Positions 8,704 through 17,030 of a stretch of 64,000 nt of DNA are shown here, in pieces. The stretch spans positions 1 to 64,000 of the forward strand of contig JAIUMA010000001.1 of NCBI GenBank assembly GCA_022565795.1, in the 5' to 3' direction. Below the pieces are notes generated by a model that saw only the letters and a list, made by a program, of their open reading frames with translations, had not been told where the DNA came from and did no database searches. A program made the translations under genes and the position numbers. The DNA comes from Balneolia bacterium (GTDB taxonomy: Bacteria > Bacteroidota > Rhodothermia > Balneolales > Cyclonatronaceae). Position 1 is the stretch's first letter. Every line of letters begins with the position of its first letter.

Positions 8704-9567
8704 ATGTCTCAGATTGTCAAGCTTGGCTTAATACAAACCAGCTCTGAAGCCACTCATAAAGAAAATGTTGATAAAACGTTTTCGCTCATTCGCGGAGCTG
8801 CTGAGCAGGGGGCACAGATTATCTGCACGCAGGAGCTTTACACATCCGACTACTTTTGCCAGAATCACGATGAGGAGCATTTCGATAAAGCAGTTGAGCT
8901 TCCCGGGCCGTTAACCGTGCAGACTGGTAAGCTTGCAAAAGAGCTGGGCGTTGTAATTATTTCTTCACTGTTCGAAAAGCGTGATGCCGGGCTTTATCAC
9001 AATTCTGCTACAGTGCACGATGCAGACGGTAGTCTGCTTGGCATCTACCGCAAAATGCATATTCCTGAAGATCCCGGTTTCCACGAAAAGTTCTACTTCA
9101 CGCCAGGTGATACGGGCTTCAAGGCTTTCGATACCCGCTTCGGCAGAATCGGCGTGCTCATCTGCTGGGATCAATGGTTCCCCGAAGGAGCCCGACTTAC
9201 GGCTATGGAGGGGGCGAAAATTTTGTTTTACCCAACGGCGATTGGTGTACTCCCGAACGAAGATCAGCAAACAAAACGGGAGTTTATGGACGCATGGGAA
9301 ATCATGCACCGCAGTCATGCCGTGGCTAACGGCTGCTTTGTTGCCGCGATCAACCGGGTCGGGCAGGAAGAAGATATCCGCTTCTGGGGTGACAGCTTTG
9401 TCTCCGGACCTTTTGGTAAAATTATAGCGCAGGCCGGTGAAGAGGAAGAAATCCTCCTTACTGATGTCGATCTTGATCTCATCGAGACGCAACGCCGTAC
9501 CTGGCCGTTTTTACGCGACCGCCGTATCGACGCCTATGACGGCCTCACAAAACGTATGGGTCGATAA
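8704..9567 (+). CDS. aguB: N-carbamoylputrescine amidase (carbon-nitrogen hydrolase)
   Basis: AguB hydrolyses N-carbamoylputrescine to putrescine, CO2 and ammonia. The 287 residues form a nitrilase fold with the Glu-Lys-Cys triad: Glu44 (ICTQELYTSDYF), Lys117 (YRKMHIPEDPGF) and Cys154 (VLICWDQWFPE). The PEDPGFHEKFYF and WDQWFPEGAR segments are characteristic of the AguB subfamily rather than of beta-ureidopropionase. The next gene is agmatine deiminase, which makes its substrate, so the pair gives the complete two-step route from agmatine to putrescine and strongly supports the assignment. No speA (arginine decarboxylase) lies in the window. Confidence 0.94.
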   Translation: MSQIVKLGLIQTSSEATHKENVDKTFSLIRGAAEQGAQIICTQELYTSDYFCQNHDEEHFDKAVELPGPLTVQTGKLAKELGVVIISSLFEKRDAGLYHNSATVHDADGSLLGIYRKMHIPEDPGFHEKFYFTPGDTGFKAFDTRFGRIGVLICWDQWFPEGARLTAMEGAKILFYPTAIGVLPNEDQQTKREFMDAWEIMHRSHAVANGCFVAAINRVGQEEDIRFWGDSFVSGPFGKIIAQAGEEEEILLTDVDLDLIETQRRTWPFLRDRRIDAYDGLTKRMGR

Positions 9568-9622
9568 GTTCTTCGCCCGGGCTTTACTATTTACATTTCC
9601 GCATTTTAAACACTCTCATCAA

Positions 9623-10684
9623 TTGAACACCAAAAAAACTCCTTCTGAACTGGGTTATCGCATGCCCGCTGAGTGGACTAGCCACTATGGAACACTACTT
9701 TCATGGCCCGTCAACAGAGAAACATGGCCTGATGAACTCCTGGAGCGAGTTGAAAAAGTCTACTGCGAAATAATTGGTCATGTTGTGGAGGCCGAGCAGC
9801 TTCACCTGATAGTAAATGATGAAAAGGTGAAAAACCGGGTGGTAGCTAAACTAATGTCGTTTGGTGTGGACACGGAGCGCATCATCTTTCACCTTCACAC
9901 GAGTAATGATGTCTGGGCGAGAGATTTCGGCCCGATTTTCGTCCGAAACGAAGCAACAGGAGAAGTTGCAATTACAAACTGGGGTTACAACGCCTGGGGC
10001 GGGAAATATCCTCCGTTTGATTCTGATGATGCGGTTCCTGCTCTCATCGCCGGTGAGCTAAGTATCGACATGTTTACTCCGGGGATGATTCTCGAAGGTG
10101 GCTCAATTGAGACCAACGGAAAAGGGGTGATGCTCACCACCGAATCGGTTCTGCTCAATCCGAACCGAAACCCGGATATGAGTAAAGATGAAATCGAAGA
10201 GCGGATGATGATTTATTTGGGTCAGGAAAAAATCATCTGGCTTAAGAATGGCCTGGCCGGTGACGATACCGACGGGCATATTGACGACCTCAGCCGATTT
10301 CTGGATGAGCGAACCATTATGACGATGGTGACGGATGATGAAAATGATGTCAACTATAAAACGCTTCAGGAGAATCTTGAAATTCTTAAGAATGCGACCG
10401 ACGCGGAAGGTAACCCATTCAATATCGTAACGCTTCCTATGCCCGAGACTAAAATTGAAGGCACAACGGTTGATGGCTCTGAGCACGTGCCTGCAAGCTA
10501 TGCTAATTTTTATTTCATAAACGGCGCAGTATTGCTGCCTGTGTATGATGAGAGATATGATCAGCAGGCGATAGATCTGTTCAGCAAGCATTTACCCTTT
10601 CACAAAATCATCCCGGTGCCTTGTGCCGATTTGGTTTGGGGGCAGGGGAGTATCCACTGTATTTCGCAGCAGCTATACAAGTAG
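9623..10684 (+). CDS. aguA: Agmatine deiminase
   Basis: AguA converts agmatine to N-carbamoylputrescine and ammonia. The pentein-fold signatures are all present: YRMPAEWTSHYGTLLSWP at the N-terminus, NDVWARDFGPIFV, LEGGSIETNGKG, GDDTDGHIDDLSRF with the catalytic His, and the C-terminal GQGSIHCISQQ holding the nucleophilic Cys. The frame is open further upstream but would overlap aguB, and the family begins about ten residues before MPAEW, so I place the start at TTG 9623 (NTKKTPSELGYRMP), giving 353 residues. ATG at 9662 is the conservative alternative. It follows aguB by 55 bases and a terminator closes the unit. Confidence 0.93.
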   Translation: MNTKKTPSELGYRMPAEWTSHYGTLLSWPVNRETWPDELLERVEKVYCEIIGHVVEAEQLHLIVNDEKVKNRVVAKLMSFGVDTERIIFHLHTSNDVWARDFGPIFVRNEATGEVAITNWGYNAWGGKYPPFDSDDAVPALIAGELSIDMFTPGMILEGGSIETNGKGVMLTTESVLLNPNRNPDMSKDEIEERMMIYLGQEKIIWLKNGLAGDDTDGHIDDLSRFLDERTIMTMVTDDENDVNYKTLQENLEILKNATDAEGNPFNIVTLPMPETKIEGTTVDGSEHVPASYANFYFINGAVLLPVYDERYDQQAIDLFSKHLPFHKIIPVPCADLVWGQGSIHCISQQLYK

Positions 10685-10730
10685 GAAAAGCACAATCACC
10701 GCTGCCTGCTTCGGTGGCTGAATTTGAGCA

Positions 10731-10769
10731 ATAACCCGATAAAGTGGGTGATTTATCGGGTTATCTTTT
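10731..10769 (+). terminator. Rho-independent terminator after aguA
   Basis: ATAACCCGATAAA (10731-10743) and TTTATCGGGTTAT (10752-10764) form a perfect 13-bp stem with an 8-base loop, followed by CTTTTG. Confidence 0.85.
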
Positions 10770-10820
10770 GTAAATTGGTTAGCTGTAGCAAACAGTAAAC
10801 CGCAACCATATCAGCTTCTT

Positions 10821-12290
10821 TTGAGTACAGGAACTCAGCCTGAAATCAATCAGGATACCGTTTTCGAAACGGTTATCGGTCTCGAGGTACACGCACAGCT
10901 TCTTACGCGCACAAAAGCTTTTGCCCCGGTAAAAGCAGAGTATGGCGCAAAACCGAATACGCAGATATCACCGCTCTGCCTTGGTCATCCCGGAACACTG
11001 CCCGTATTAAATGAAAATTTGGTGAAATACATCATCAAAATGGGCCTGGCGACCAACTGTGAAATTGCCCGAAAATCCATCTTTGCGCGCAAAAATTATT
11101 TCTATCCGGATCTTCCCAAAGGCTATCAGATTTCACAGTTCGATACGCCCATTTGTTATGATGGCCATATCGATGTAACGCTGGAAGACGGAACCGAAAA
11201 GAGAATTGGCATCAACCGGATTCATATGGAAGAGGATGCGGGAAAATCAATTCATGATCAGGATCCGTACAACACTTTGGTTGACCTGAACCGAGCCGGG
11301 ACTCCGCTGATTGAAATCGTTACTGAGCCGGATATCCACTCGCCGCAGGAAGCTTATGCCTACCTCACCAGAATTAAACAAATCGTTCAGTATCTGGAAG
11401 TGTGTGATGGCAACATGGAGGAGGGAAGCCTACGCTGTGATGCCAACGTTTCTATTCGACCTGCAGGCCAAAAGGAGCTTGGCACAAGAACGGAAATCAA
11501 AAACCTCAACTCTTTCCGAAACGTGGAGAGAGCGCTTTCTTATGAAGTTGAGCGACAGAAGCAGCTTCTGCTTAACGGCGGTGAAGTAGTTCAGCAAACC
11601 CTTTTGTGGGATGCCAACCGTCTTGAAACCCGGCAGCTGCGCTCAAAAGAAGAAGCGCACGACTACCGGTATTTTCCCGATCCTGATCTGCCGCCGGTGA
11701 TTGTTACCAATGAAATGCTCGATGAAATCAGGAGCGAACTCCCGGAGTTACCTCATGTTCGCATGCAGAGACTCATAGATGATTTAAGTCTCCCTGAAAA
11801 AGATGCAGCGCTAATAACAGAAGAGCGAGATCTTGCCGACTTTTTTGAAGAGCTTCACAAACAAAGCGGAAATGCGAAGCAGTCCGCAAACCTGATTTTG
11901 AGTGAAGTAAAGCGCGTGCTTAACGAAAGAAGCCTTGAAATACGGGAGTTCCCTATCAAGCCTGCTCGACTTGCCGGCCTGATAAAACTTCGTGCAGCCG
12001 ACAAGATCAACTCGTCGGCTCTTCAAACCATATTTAATGAAATGCTCGACGGGGATCAGAGCGCTGAAGAAATCGCTAATGCTAAAAACCTCATTCAGGT
12101 TTCTGATACGGGATTTCTTGAGCCGATAATTGAGCAGGTGATGGCAGACAATCCGGACGAGGTTTCACGTTATCGTGAGGGTGCTAAAAAACTTATGGGT
12201 TTCTTTGTCGGCCAGATTATGAAGCAGACCAAAGGAAAAGCCAACCCCAAAATGGTGACCGAAATGGTCCAAAAGAAACTCGACAACTAA
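10821..12290 (+). CDS. gatB: Aspartyl/glutamyl-tRNA amidotransferase subunit B
   Basis: GatB is the tRNA-binding kinase subunit of the GatCAB complex, which converts Glu-tRNA(Gln) or Asp-tRNA(Asn) to the amide forms. The 489 residues carry the family order: VIGLEVHAQL at the N-terminus, RKNYFYPDLPKGYQISQ, the signature DLNRAGTPLIEIVTEPDI, MEEGSLRCDANVSIRP, then the helical GatB/YqeY tail with GQIMKQTKGKANPKMV. The start has to be TTG (MSTGTQPEINQD), because the next in-frame ATG falls well inside the conserved core. gatA and gatC are not nearby. Confidence 0.96.
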   Translation: MSTGTQPEINQDTVFETVIGLEVHAQLLTRTKAFAPVKAEYGAKPNTQISPLCLGHPGTLPVLNENLVKYIIKMGLATNCEIARKSIFARKNYFYPDLPKGYQISQFDTPICYDGHIDVTLEDGTEKRIGINRIHMEEDAGKSIHDQDPYNTLVDLNRAGTPLIEIVTEPDIHSPQEAYAYLTRIKQIVQYLEVCDGNMEEGSLRCDANVSIRPAGQKELGTRTEIKNLNSFRNVERALSYEVERQKQLLLNGGEVVQQTLLWDANRLETRQLRSKEEAHDYRYFPDPDLPPVIVTNEMLDEIRSELPELPHVRMQRLIDDLSLPEKDAALITEERDLADFFEELHKQSGNAKQSANLILSEVKRVLNERSLEIREFPIKPARLAGLIKLRAADKINSSALQTIFNEMLDGDQSAEEIANAKNLIQVSDTGFLEPIIEQVMADNPDEVSRYREGAKKLMGFFVGQIMKQTKGKANPKMVTEMVQKKLDN

Positions 12291-12305
12291 CTATTAAATC
12301 TATAC

Positions 12306-13682
12306 ATGAAGTCTATTTCTACTCTTATCAGTTTCTGTGTGCTCCTTTTAGGGGTTTCATTTTTAACTAACGGTGAGGCTCAGGCCCAAAGTAGCTCAGC
12401 AGAAATATCCGGGATGATTACTGTTGATCACACTCTTGACAGCACCGGAGATTACTCCGGTATTGGCGTTGCGATTGTACATTTCGATCAGTTTAATTCG
12501 CAGCTGGATACCTTGTTCTATGCTGTGACGGACGTGAACGGTATGTTTTCGGGGACCGCCAGTTTTCGTGAACGCAACGAGTACGTTATTTCAATTACCA
12601 GAAATCAGCGTCTGATTTCGACTTCAACCGTTGTGCTGGCCGATGGAGATGCCGTAGAGATGCGTGGTGAGATTCCGGGCTTCAGTGAGACCTTTCGCGC
12701 CGAGTCAGTTGAAAATTCTGCAGTAAACGATTTTCGTCGTGTGGAGCGTAACTTCGGCCGCGTGGTTGATTTCATAAATGCGGGCTATACGGAAGTCTCT
12801 CAGGATACGATTCCAATTTTGATGCGCACCTGGAGCGATCTGTTTTGGTCAATTCAGGACACGCATCCTAACACTTTAGCAGCCGAAACCGGCACGCTTC
12901 GTTCTATTGAGGTCATTCAGGGCTGGGATGATGAGCTTGTGCTTCAAAGAGCCAGACAAGGTCTGAGAGAGATGTCTGAGTTCAAAGCTGACCGTGCAAC
13001 CATCGCAGCGGACGCTATCACCAGATTAAATGGTGTGGATAGAGGCATTGCGTTCATAGATTCAATTCGAACGCTTGATATTTCGGAAGATGATCATATC
13101 CTGCTCGAAATGCGCAAGATTGAGCTTCTAACTGAGCATGATGATAATGAGCGTGCATTACGTTACCTGAACGATTTCCGCCTTAAGTACGCCGATGACC
13201 GAACCCTGAATCAGTGGTCGGAAATTTATCTGTATGATATTCAGAATCTAGCTAAAGGCATGCCAATGCCCGAATTTGAGCTGCTCCTCCAGGATGAAAG
13301 AAGAGTAACAAATTCCGATTTTGAGGGCAAATATCTGCTGCTTGAAGTGGCAAACCTTGCCTCAGGACGATATATTACCGAACACACGCTGCTTAGTTTT
13401 CTGTATGAAGACATAAACGACGAAGTGCAGTTTCTAACCGTGCCAACTACAGAAAGCCCGGTTACCATACAGGCGTTTTACGAAGAACGGCCAACACCAT
13501 GGCCTGTAGCAAAATCCCGTCAGGTTCACTCTGCCGGGTTGATGGACTTACTTAACGTAGTGGTTCAGCCCACTCGCGTGCTTGTGGCGCCGGACGGCAC
13601 CATTATAAGAAAGTATTCAGGCACAGATCTGTCCGTCATAGAAAATGACATAAGAACATTATTAAACGAGGATCCTTCATGA
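12306..13682 (+). CDS. Exported protein with a cysteine-less thioredoxin-like C-terminal domain
   Basis: The 458 residues start with a Sec signal peptide (to about EAQAQ, residue 28). A domain resembling a carboxypeptidase-regulatory beta-sandwich follows (residues about 33-110, with AVTDVNGMFSGTASF), then a long helical middle, and from about 315 a TlpA-type frame (MPMPEFELLLQD, DFEGKYLLLEV, QPTRVLVAPDGTIIRKY). No CxxC is present in that last domain, so redox activity is not expected. This is the domain plan of Bacteroidota periplasmic or outer-membrane-associated proteins of unknown role. Its stop overlaps the tpiA start as ATGA, implying one transcript with tpiA-purD. Confidence 0.7.
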   Translation: MKSISTLISFCVLLLGVSFLTNGEAQAQSSSAEISGMITVDHTLDSTGDYSGIGVAIVHFDQFNSQLDTLFYAVTDVNGMFSGTASFRERNEYVISITRNQRLISTSTVVLADGDAVEMRGEIPGFSETFRAESVENSAVNDFRRVERNFGRVVDFINAGYTEVSQDTIPILMRTWSDLFWSIQDTHPNTLAAETGTLRSIEVIQGWDDELVLQRARQGLREMSEFKADRATIAADAITRLNGVDRGIAFIDSIRTLDISEDDHILLEMRKIELLTEHDDNERALRYLNDFRLKYADDRTLNQWSEIYLYDIQNLAKGMPMPEFELLLQDERRVTNSDFEGKYLLLEVANLASGRYITEHTLLSFLYEDINDEVQFLTVPTTESPVTIQAFYEERPTPWPVAKSRQVHSAGLMDLLNVVVQPTRVLVAPDGTIIRKYSGTDLSVIENDIRTLLNEDPS

Positions 13683-14455
13683 GAACATTTTTAATTGCCG
13701 GCAACTGGAAAATGCACCAGAACGTAGCCGAGACCAAAGCCTATTTCAATGAGTTTACCAAATTGGTAAGCAAAGCACCGGAAGGCGTAAGCATACTGCT
13801 TTGCCCTGTTTATACATCGCTACATGCGGCCGCTGATGCAGCTTCATCAGTAGACGGGCTCCACATCGGGGCGCAGAATCTTCATTTCGAGGATAAAGGC
13901 GCATTCACCGGTGAAATCACTGCTGCGATGATTAAAGAAACCGGCGCAGATCACGTAATTATCGGACACTCCGAGCGCAGACAGTATTACAACGAAACAG
14001 ACGAGACCGTAAACAAGAAAACCAAGAAAGCAATCGAAGCGGGACTTACTCCGGTTGTTTGCGTTGGTGAGCTGCTGGAAGAGCGCAAAGAAGACCGCCA
14101 CTTCGATGTGGTCCGCTCGCAGGTTGTTAAAGGTCTGGAAGGCATCAGTAAAAATGATGCGCTCAAAACCGTGATTGCCTACGAACCCGTCTGGGCGATC
14201 GGAACAGGTGAAACGGCCTCACCAGAGCAGGCTCAGGAAATCCATGCCTTCATCCGCAAGGAACTGGCTGGTCTGTATGATGAAGCCACGGCTGCTGAGA
14301 TAAGAATTCTGTACGGTGGAAGCATGAACGCCAAAAACGCCGACGAGCTTCTTTCTCAGGAAGATGTTGATGGCGGCCTCATTGGCGGCGCAAGCCTTAA
14401 ACCCGATAGTTTTAGCGAAATTGTTCATTTTGCCGGTAAAATATACTCCAGCTAA
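13679..14455 (+). CDS. tpiA: Triosephosphate isomerase
   Basis: TpiA interconverts dihydroxyacetone phosphate and glyceraldehyde 3-phosphate in glycolysis and gluconeogenesis. Lys11 (GNWKMHQN), His97 (IIGHSERRQYY) and Glu169 (AYEPVWAIGTG) are the catalytic residues; YGGSMNAKNADELL and GLIGGASLKPDSF bind phosphate. 258 residues is slightly long but normal. The start overlaps the preceding stop (ATGA), and the stop shares one base with the purD ATG (TAATG), so translation is probably coupled through three genes. Confidence 0.97.
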   Translation: MRTFLIAGNWKMHQNVAETKAYFNEFTKLVSKAPEGVSILLCPVYTSLHAAADAASSVDGLHIGAQNLHFEDKGAFTGEITAAMIKETGADHVIIGHSERRQYYNETDETVNKKTKKAIEAGLTPVVCVGELLEERKEDRHFDVVRSQVVKGLEGISKNDALKTVIAYEPVWAIGTGETASPEQAQEIHAFIRKELAGLYDEATAAEIRILYGGSMNAKNADELLSQEDVDGGLIGGASLKPDSFSEIVHFAGKIYSS

Positions 14456-15747
14456 TGGAATCCATTAACGTACTTCTAATTGGTAGCGGAGGGCGTGAAC
14501 ATGCTTTGGCATGGGCCCTCCGTAACTCTCCGTCAATAGGCAAACTGTTCATTACTCCGGGAAATCCGGGCACCGAGTTTTGCGGTGAAAATGTGGAACT
14601 CGATATTCGTGACCATGAGGCCGTTCTTGCTTTTATAGAAGCAAATGAAATTGGTCTCACCGTAGTTGGCCCCGAGCAGCCGCTGGTCGATGGCATTGTT
14701 GATTTTCTTGAAACACACGGAAAAGCAGCCTTCGGACCAACATCAGGGGCCGCCAGGCTGGAAGGCAGCAAGTCGTTTGCCAAGGAAATTATGCAGAAGT
14801 ACAATGTTCCTACGGGAAATTTCCGGCTGTTCGAGCGCAATGAGTGGGCTGCAGCTGAGGCATTTGTCGAGGATAACGAAACCTGGCCAATGGTGCTCAA
14901 AGCCGATGGTCTGGCCGCCGGAAAAGGCGTATTTATTTCAAAAAATAAGGCAGAAGCCAAAGAAGCACTTGAGTATATGCAGAACGATCCTGCTTTGAGC
15001 GCAGCTTCTTACCGTCTTGTTATTGAAGAGTATCTGGAAGGTGAGGAAGTATCCGTCTTTGCCGTTTGTGATGGTGATACGGCTACCATTTTAATGGATG
15101 CACAGGATCATAAGCGTATCGGCGAGGGGGATACCGGACTAAATACAGGTGGAATGGGAGCATATGCTCCAACTCCTGTTTTGGACCAGGATGCACTCGA
15201 GGACATTCGTCAGCGAATTGTATTGCCGATGGTCGACGCCATGGCTGCAGAGGGTATACCCTATAAAGGCATTCTCTACTGCGGACTAATGATGACTACA
15301 AAAGGGCCGCAGGTAATCGAGTTCAACTGCAGATTCGGCGATCCGGAGTGTCAGGTTATTCTTCCGGCGCTCGAAACCGACCTGATAGAGATAATGATGG
15401 CATCTGTCTACGGAAAGCTGGACTACATCGATATTAAAATAGATACCGAATCGTACTACACCTGCGTGGTCCTTGCCTCTGAAGGCTATCCGCGTAAATA
15501 CGAAAAAGGTAAAGCTATTACGGGTATCCCTGCTGATTCCGATAATCTGCACGTATTCCATTCCGGTACGAAAAAGGATGATGATGGTCGTTTGGTTACC
15601 AATGGCGGTCGGGTGCTTAACGTAGTCTCTAAAGCGGACACGCTCAGCGACTCGATTCATAAGGCGTATGATGCCGTTTCAAATATCTCGTTCGATGGCA
15701 TGTATTATCGAAAAGATATTGGAGCCAAAGGGCTTAAGAGGTTCTGA
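14455..15747 (+). CDS. purD: Phosphoribosylamine-glycine ligase
   Basis: PurD is the ATP-grasp enzyme that joins glycine to phosphoribosylamine, the second step of purine synthesis. The N-terminal motif is LLIGSGGREHALAWAL; the ATP-grasp core has VLKADGLAAGKGVF, EEYLEGEEVSVFAVCDG, the signature FNCRFGDPECQV and Mg-binding acidic residues. 430 residues is the normal length. It is packed between tpiA and a lipoprotein gene, with one-base overlaps at both ends. Other purine genes lie elsewhere in the window (purC, purK-purE), so the pathway is dispersed. Confidence 0.97.
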   Translation: MESINVLLIGSGGREHALAWALRNSPSIGKLFITPGNPGTEFCGENVELDIRDHEAVLAFIEANEIGLTVVGPEQPLVDGIVDFLETHGKAAFGPTSGAARLEGSKSFAKEIMQKYNVPTGNFRLFERNEWAAAEAFVEDNETWPMVLKADGLAAGKGVFISKNKAEAKEALEYMQNDPALSAASYRLVIEEYLEGEEVSVFAVCDGDTATILMDAQDHKRIGEGDTGLNTGGMGAYAPTPVLDQDALEDIRQRIVLPMVDAMAAEGIPYKGILYCGLMMTTKGPQVIEFNCRFGDPECQVILPALETDLIEIMMASVYGKLDYIDIKIDTESYYTCVVLASEGYPRKYEKGKAITGIPADSDNLHVFHSGTKKDDDGRLVTNGGRVLNVVSKADTLSDSIHKAYDAVSNISFDGMYYRKDIGAKGLKRF

Positions 15748-16658
15748 TGAGAATTGTTCTTCAGCTTTTGATGATGGCTTTTGGGGCTTTGGCCTGCTCG
15801 GGTCAGGCAGAGACATCACATATTGCTGAAGATGAAAATGTTAGCTCACAAGTTGTTGAAAGAACCGATGCTGAGCTTCAGTTCAGAACAATAAACAGCG
15901 GATTTCGCAGCGCTGTTGCCATCGATTACGTAAGTACAGATAACAGCCTTTTTGTTGTTGAGCAGGGAAGAAACCGTATTCTCAGAATTGATGATCGGGG
16001 AGTCCGTACTGATTCGGTAGGGTCAAGAGGGTTAGGTGACTACCGTTTCGATGCCCCTTCTTCGATTGATGCTACTAACGGACTGCAGATATTTGTGGCT
16101 GACCGGAATAATGCGCGCGTTCAGGTTTTTGAGCGGAGATTGTCCTATCTGAGCACCATCACACCACCGTCTGACAGACAAGGTATCAATCCGGTTTTTT
16201 TTAGACCTGAAGCGGTTACTGTAAATAACTTCGGTGATATTTTTGTGTATGATGCCGAGTCAGAACATCTGCTTAAATACGACCGCAACGGTCGCTTTCA
16301 ATTGTCAGTCTCTCTTTCTGTGTTCGATCTTGAGCTTCCGCTTAGAAGCATAGCCTCATTTGAAGACAGGCTTTTCCTGTTGGAAATGGGCCGTGGACTG
16401 TTCCATGAAATTACCGCTCAGGGCGGATATCGGGGATTTGCCGCGGCGTCGTCCGGAGTTCGAGCTTTTTATGTTCGAGGTGAAAAAATCTGGGGTGCAA
16501 CTGATACTGACCTCATCGTTTTTAATCTTAACGGTCGCCCGCTTCACAGGTTCACGCACAACATTACGGCTGACATACAGGGAATTGCTGTAAGCCGGAA
16601 TCAGGTTTATATAATAACATCCGGTGCGCTTAAAGCTATCGAAAAGCCCGTAAACTGA
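15747..16658 (+). CDS. Probable lipoprotein with an NHL-type beta-propeller
   Basis: The 303 residues open with a short signal sequence and a lipobox-like GALAC, so Cys17 may be lipidated (position -3 is Ala, which is weak). The remainder looks like an NHL/6-bladed propeller: repeated blades such as DNSLFVVEQGRNRILRIDDRG, GLQIFVADRNNARVQVF and FGDIFVYDAESEHLLKYDRNG. Such proteins are usually structural or binding platforms in the periplasm, and I assign no function. The ATG overlaps the purD stop, so it is expressed as the last gene of the tpiA-purD run. Confidence 0.75.
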   Translation: MRIVLQLLMMAFGALACSGQAETSHIAEDENVSSQVVERTDAELQFRTINSGFRSAVAIDYVSTDNSLFVVEQGRNRILRIDDRGVRTDSVGSRGLGDYRFDAPSSIDATNGLQIFVADRNNARVQVFERRLSYLSTITPPSDRQGINPVFFRPEAVTVNNFGDIFVYDAESEHLLKYDRNGRFQLSVSLSVFDLELPLRSIASFEDRLFLLEMGRGLFHEITAQGGYRGFAAASSGVRAFYVRGEKIWGATDTDLIVFNLNGRPLHRFTHNITADIQGIAVSRNQVYIITSGALKAIEKPVN

Positions 16659-16754
16659 TGTTTTTCAGCCTTCGGTAATTTGCACTCAGGGAAATATCTC
16701 TGACTCAAATTAGTTATATTCTCATATCCAATTCGAATAAAAAACAGCTCAGCC

Positions 16755-16958
16755 ATGTTAGGACCTATTATTGGAAAAAGGAAACGGCACAAGCGTTTTG
16801 ATTATAAGCCAAAGTATTACGACGAAAAGAAAGACCGTGCAAAAAAAATCAGGAAGCAAATACAGTTTGAGAGTAAATCAAGCAGGGGGCAGGTTCGGTC
16901 TGTTATACTTTATGCAGCGATACTGTTCGGCCTATTCTGGGTTTTTCTTCAGCTCTGA
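16755..16958 (+). CDS. Small basic single-pass membrane protein upstream of mutL
   Basis: The 67 residues consist of a strongly basic N-terminal half (KRKRHKRFDYKPKYYDEKKD) and one C-terminal hydrophobic helix (VILYAAILFGLFWVFLQL), so it looks tail-anchored. The RF-x-Y-x-P-x-YY pattern recalls the short protein next to mutL in many Bacteroidota genomes, often mislabelled riboflavin synthase subunit beta. That link is from memory of the pattern and position, not from a search. The coding call is supported by its fit between two genes on the same strand and by its regular composition. Confidence 0.65.
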   Translation: MLGPIIGKRKRHKRFDYKPKYYDEKKDRAKKIRKQIQFESKSSRGQVRSVILYAAILFGLFWVFLQL

Positions 16959-17030
16959 CTCTTCCGTTTTACAGCAAAACTACCCCGGCCCCGCTACTAA
17001 CAATCCTTCGATATTATCACAGATACAACT

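Noticed and set aside
9437-9622. Longer N-terminus of AguA beginning inside aguB
   Set aside because: It would overlap aguB by 131 bases in another frame, and the family starts about ten residues before MPAEW.
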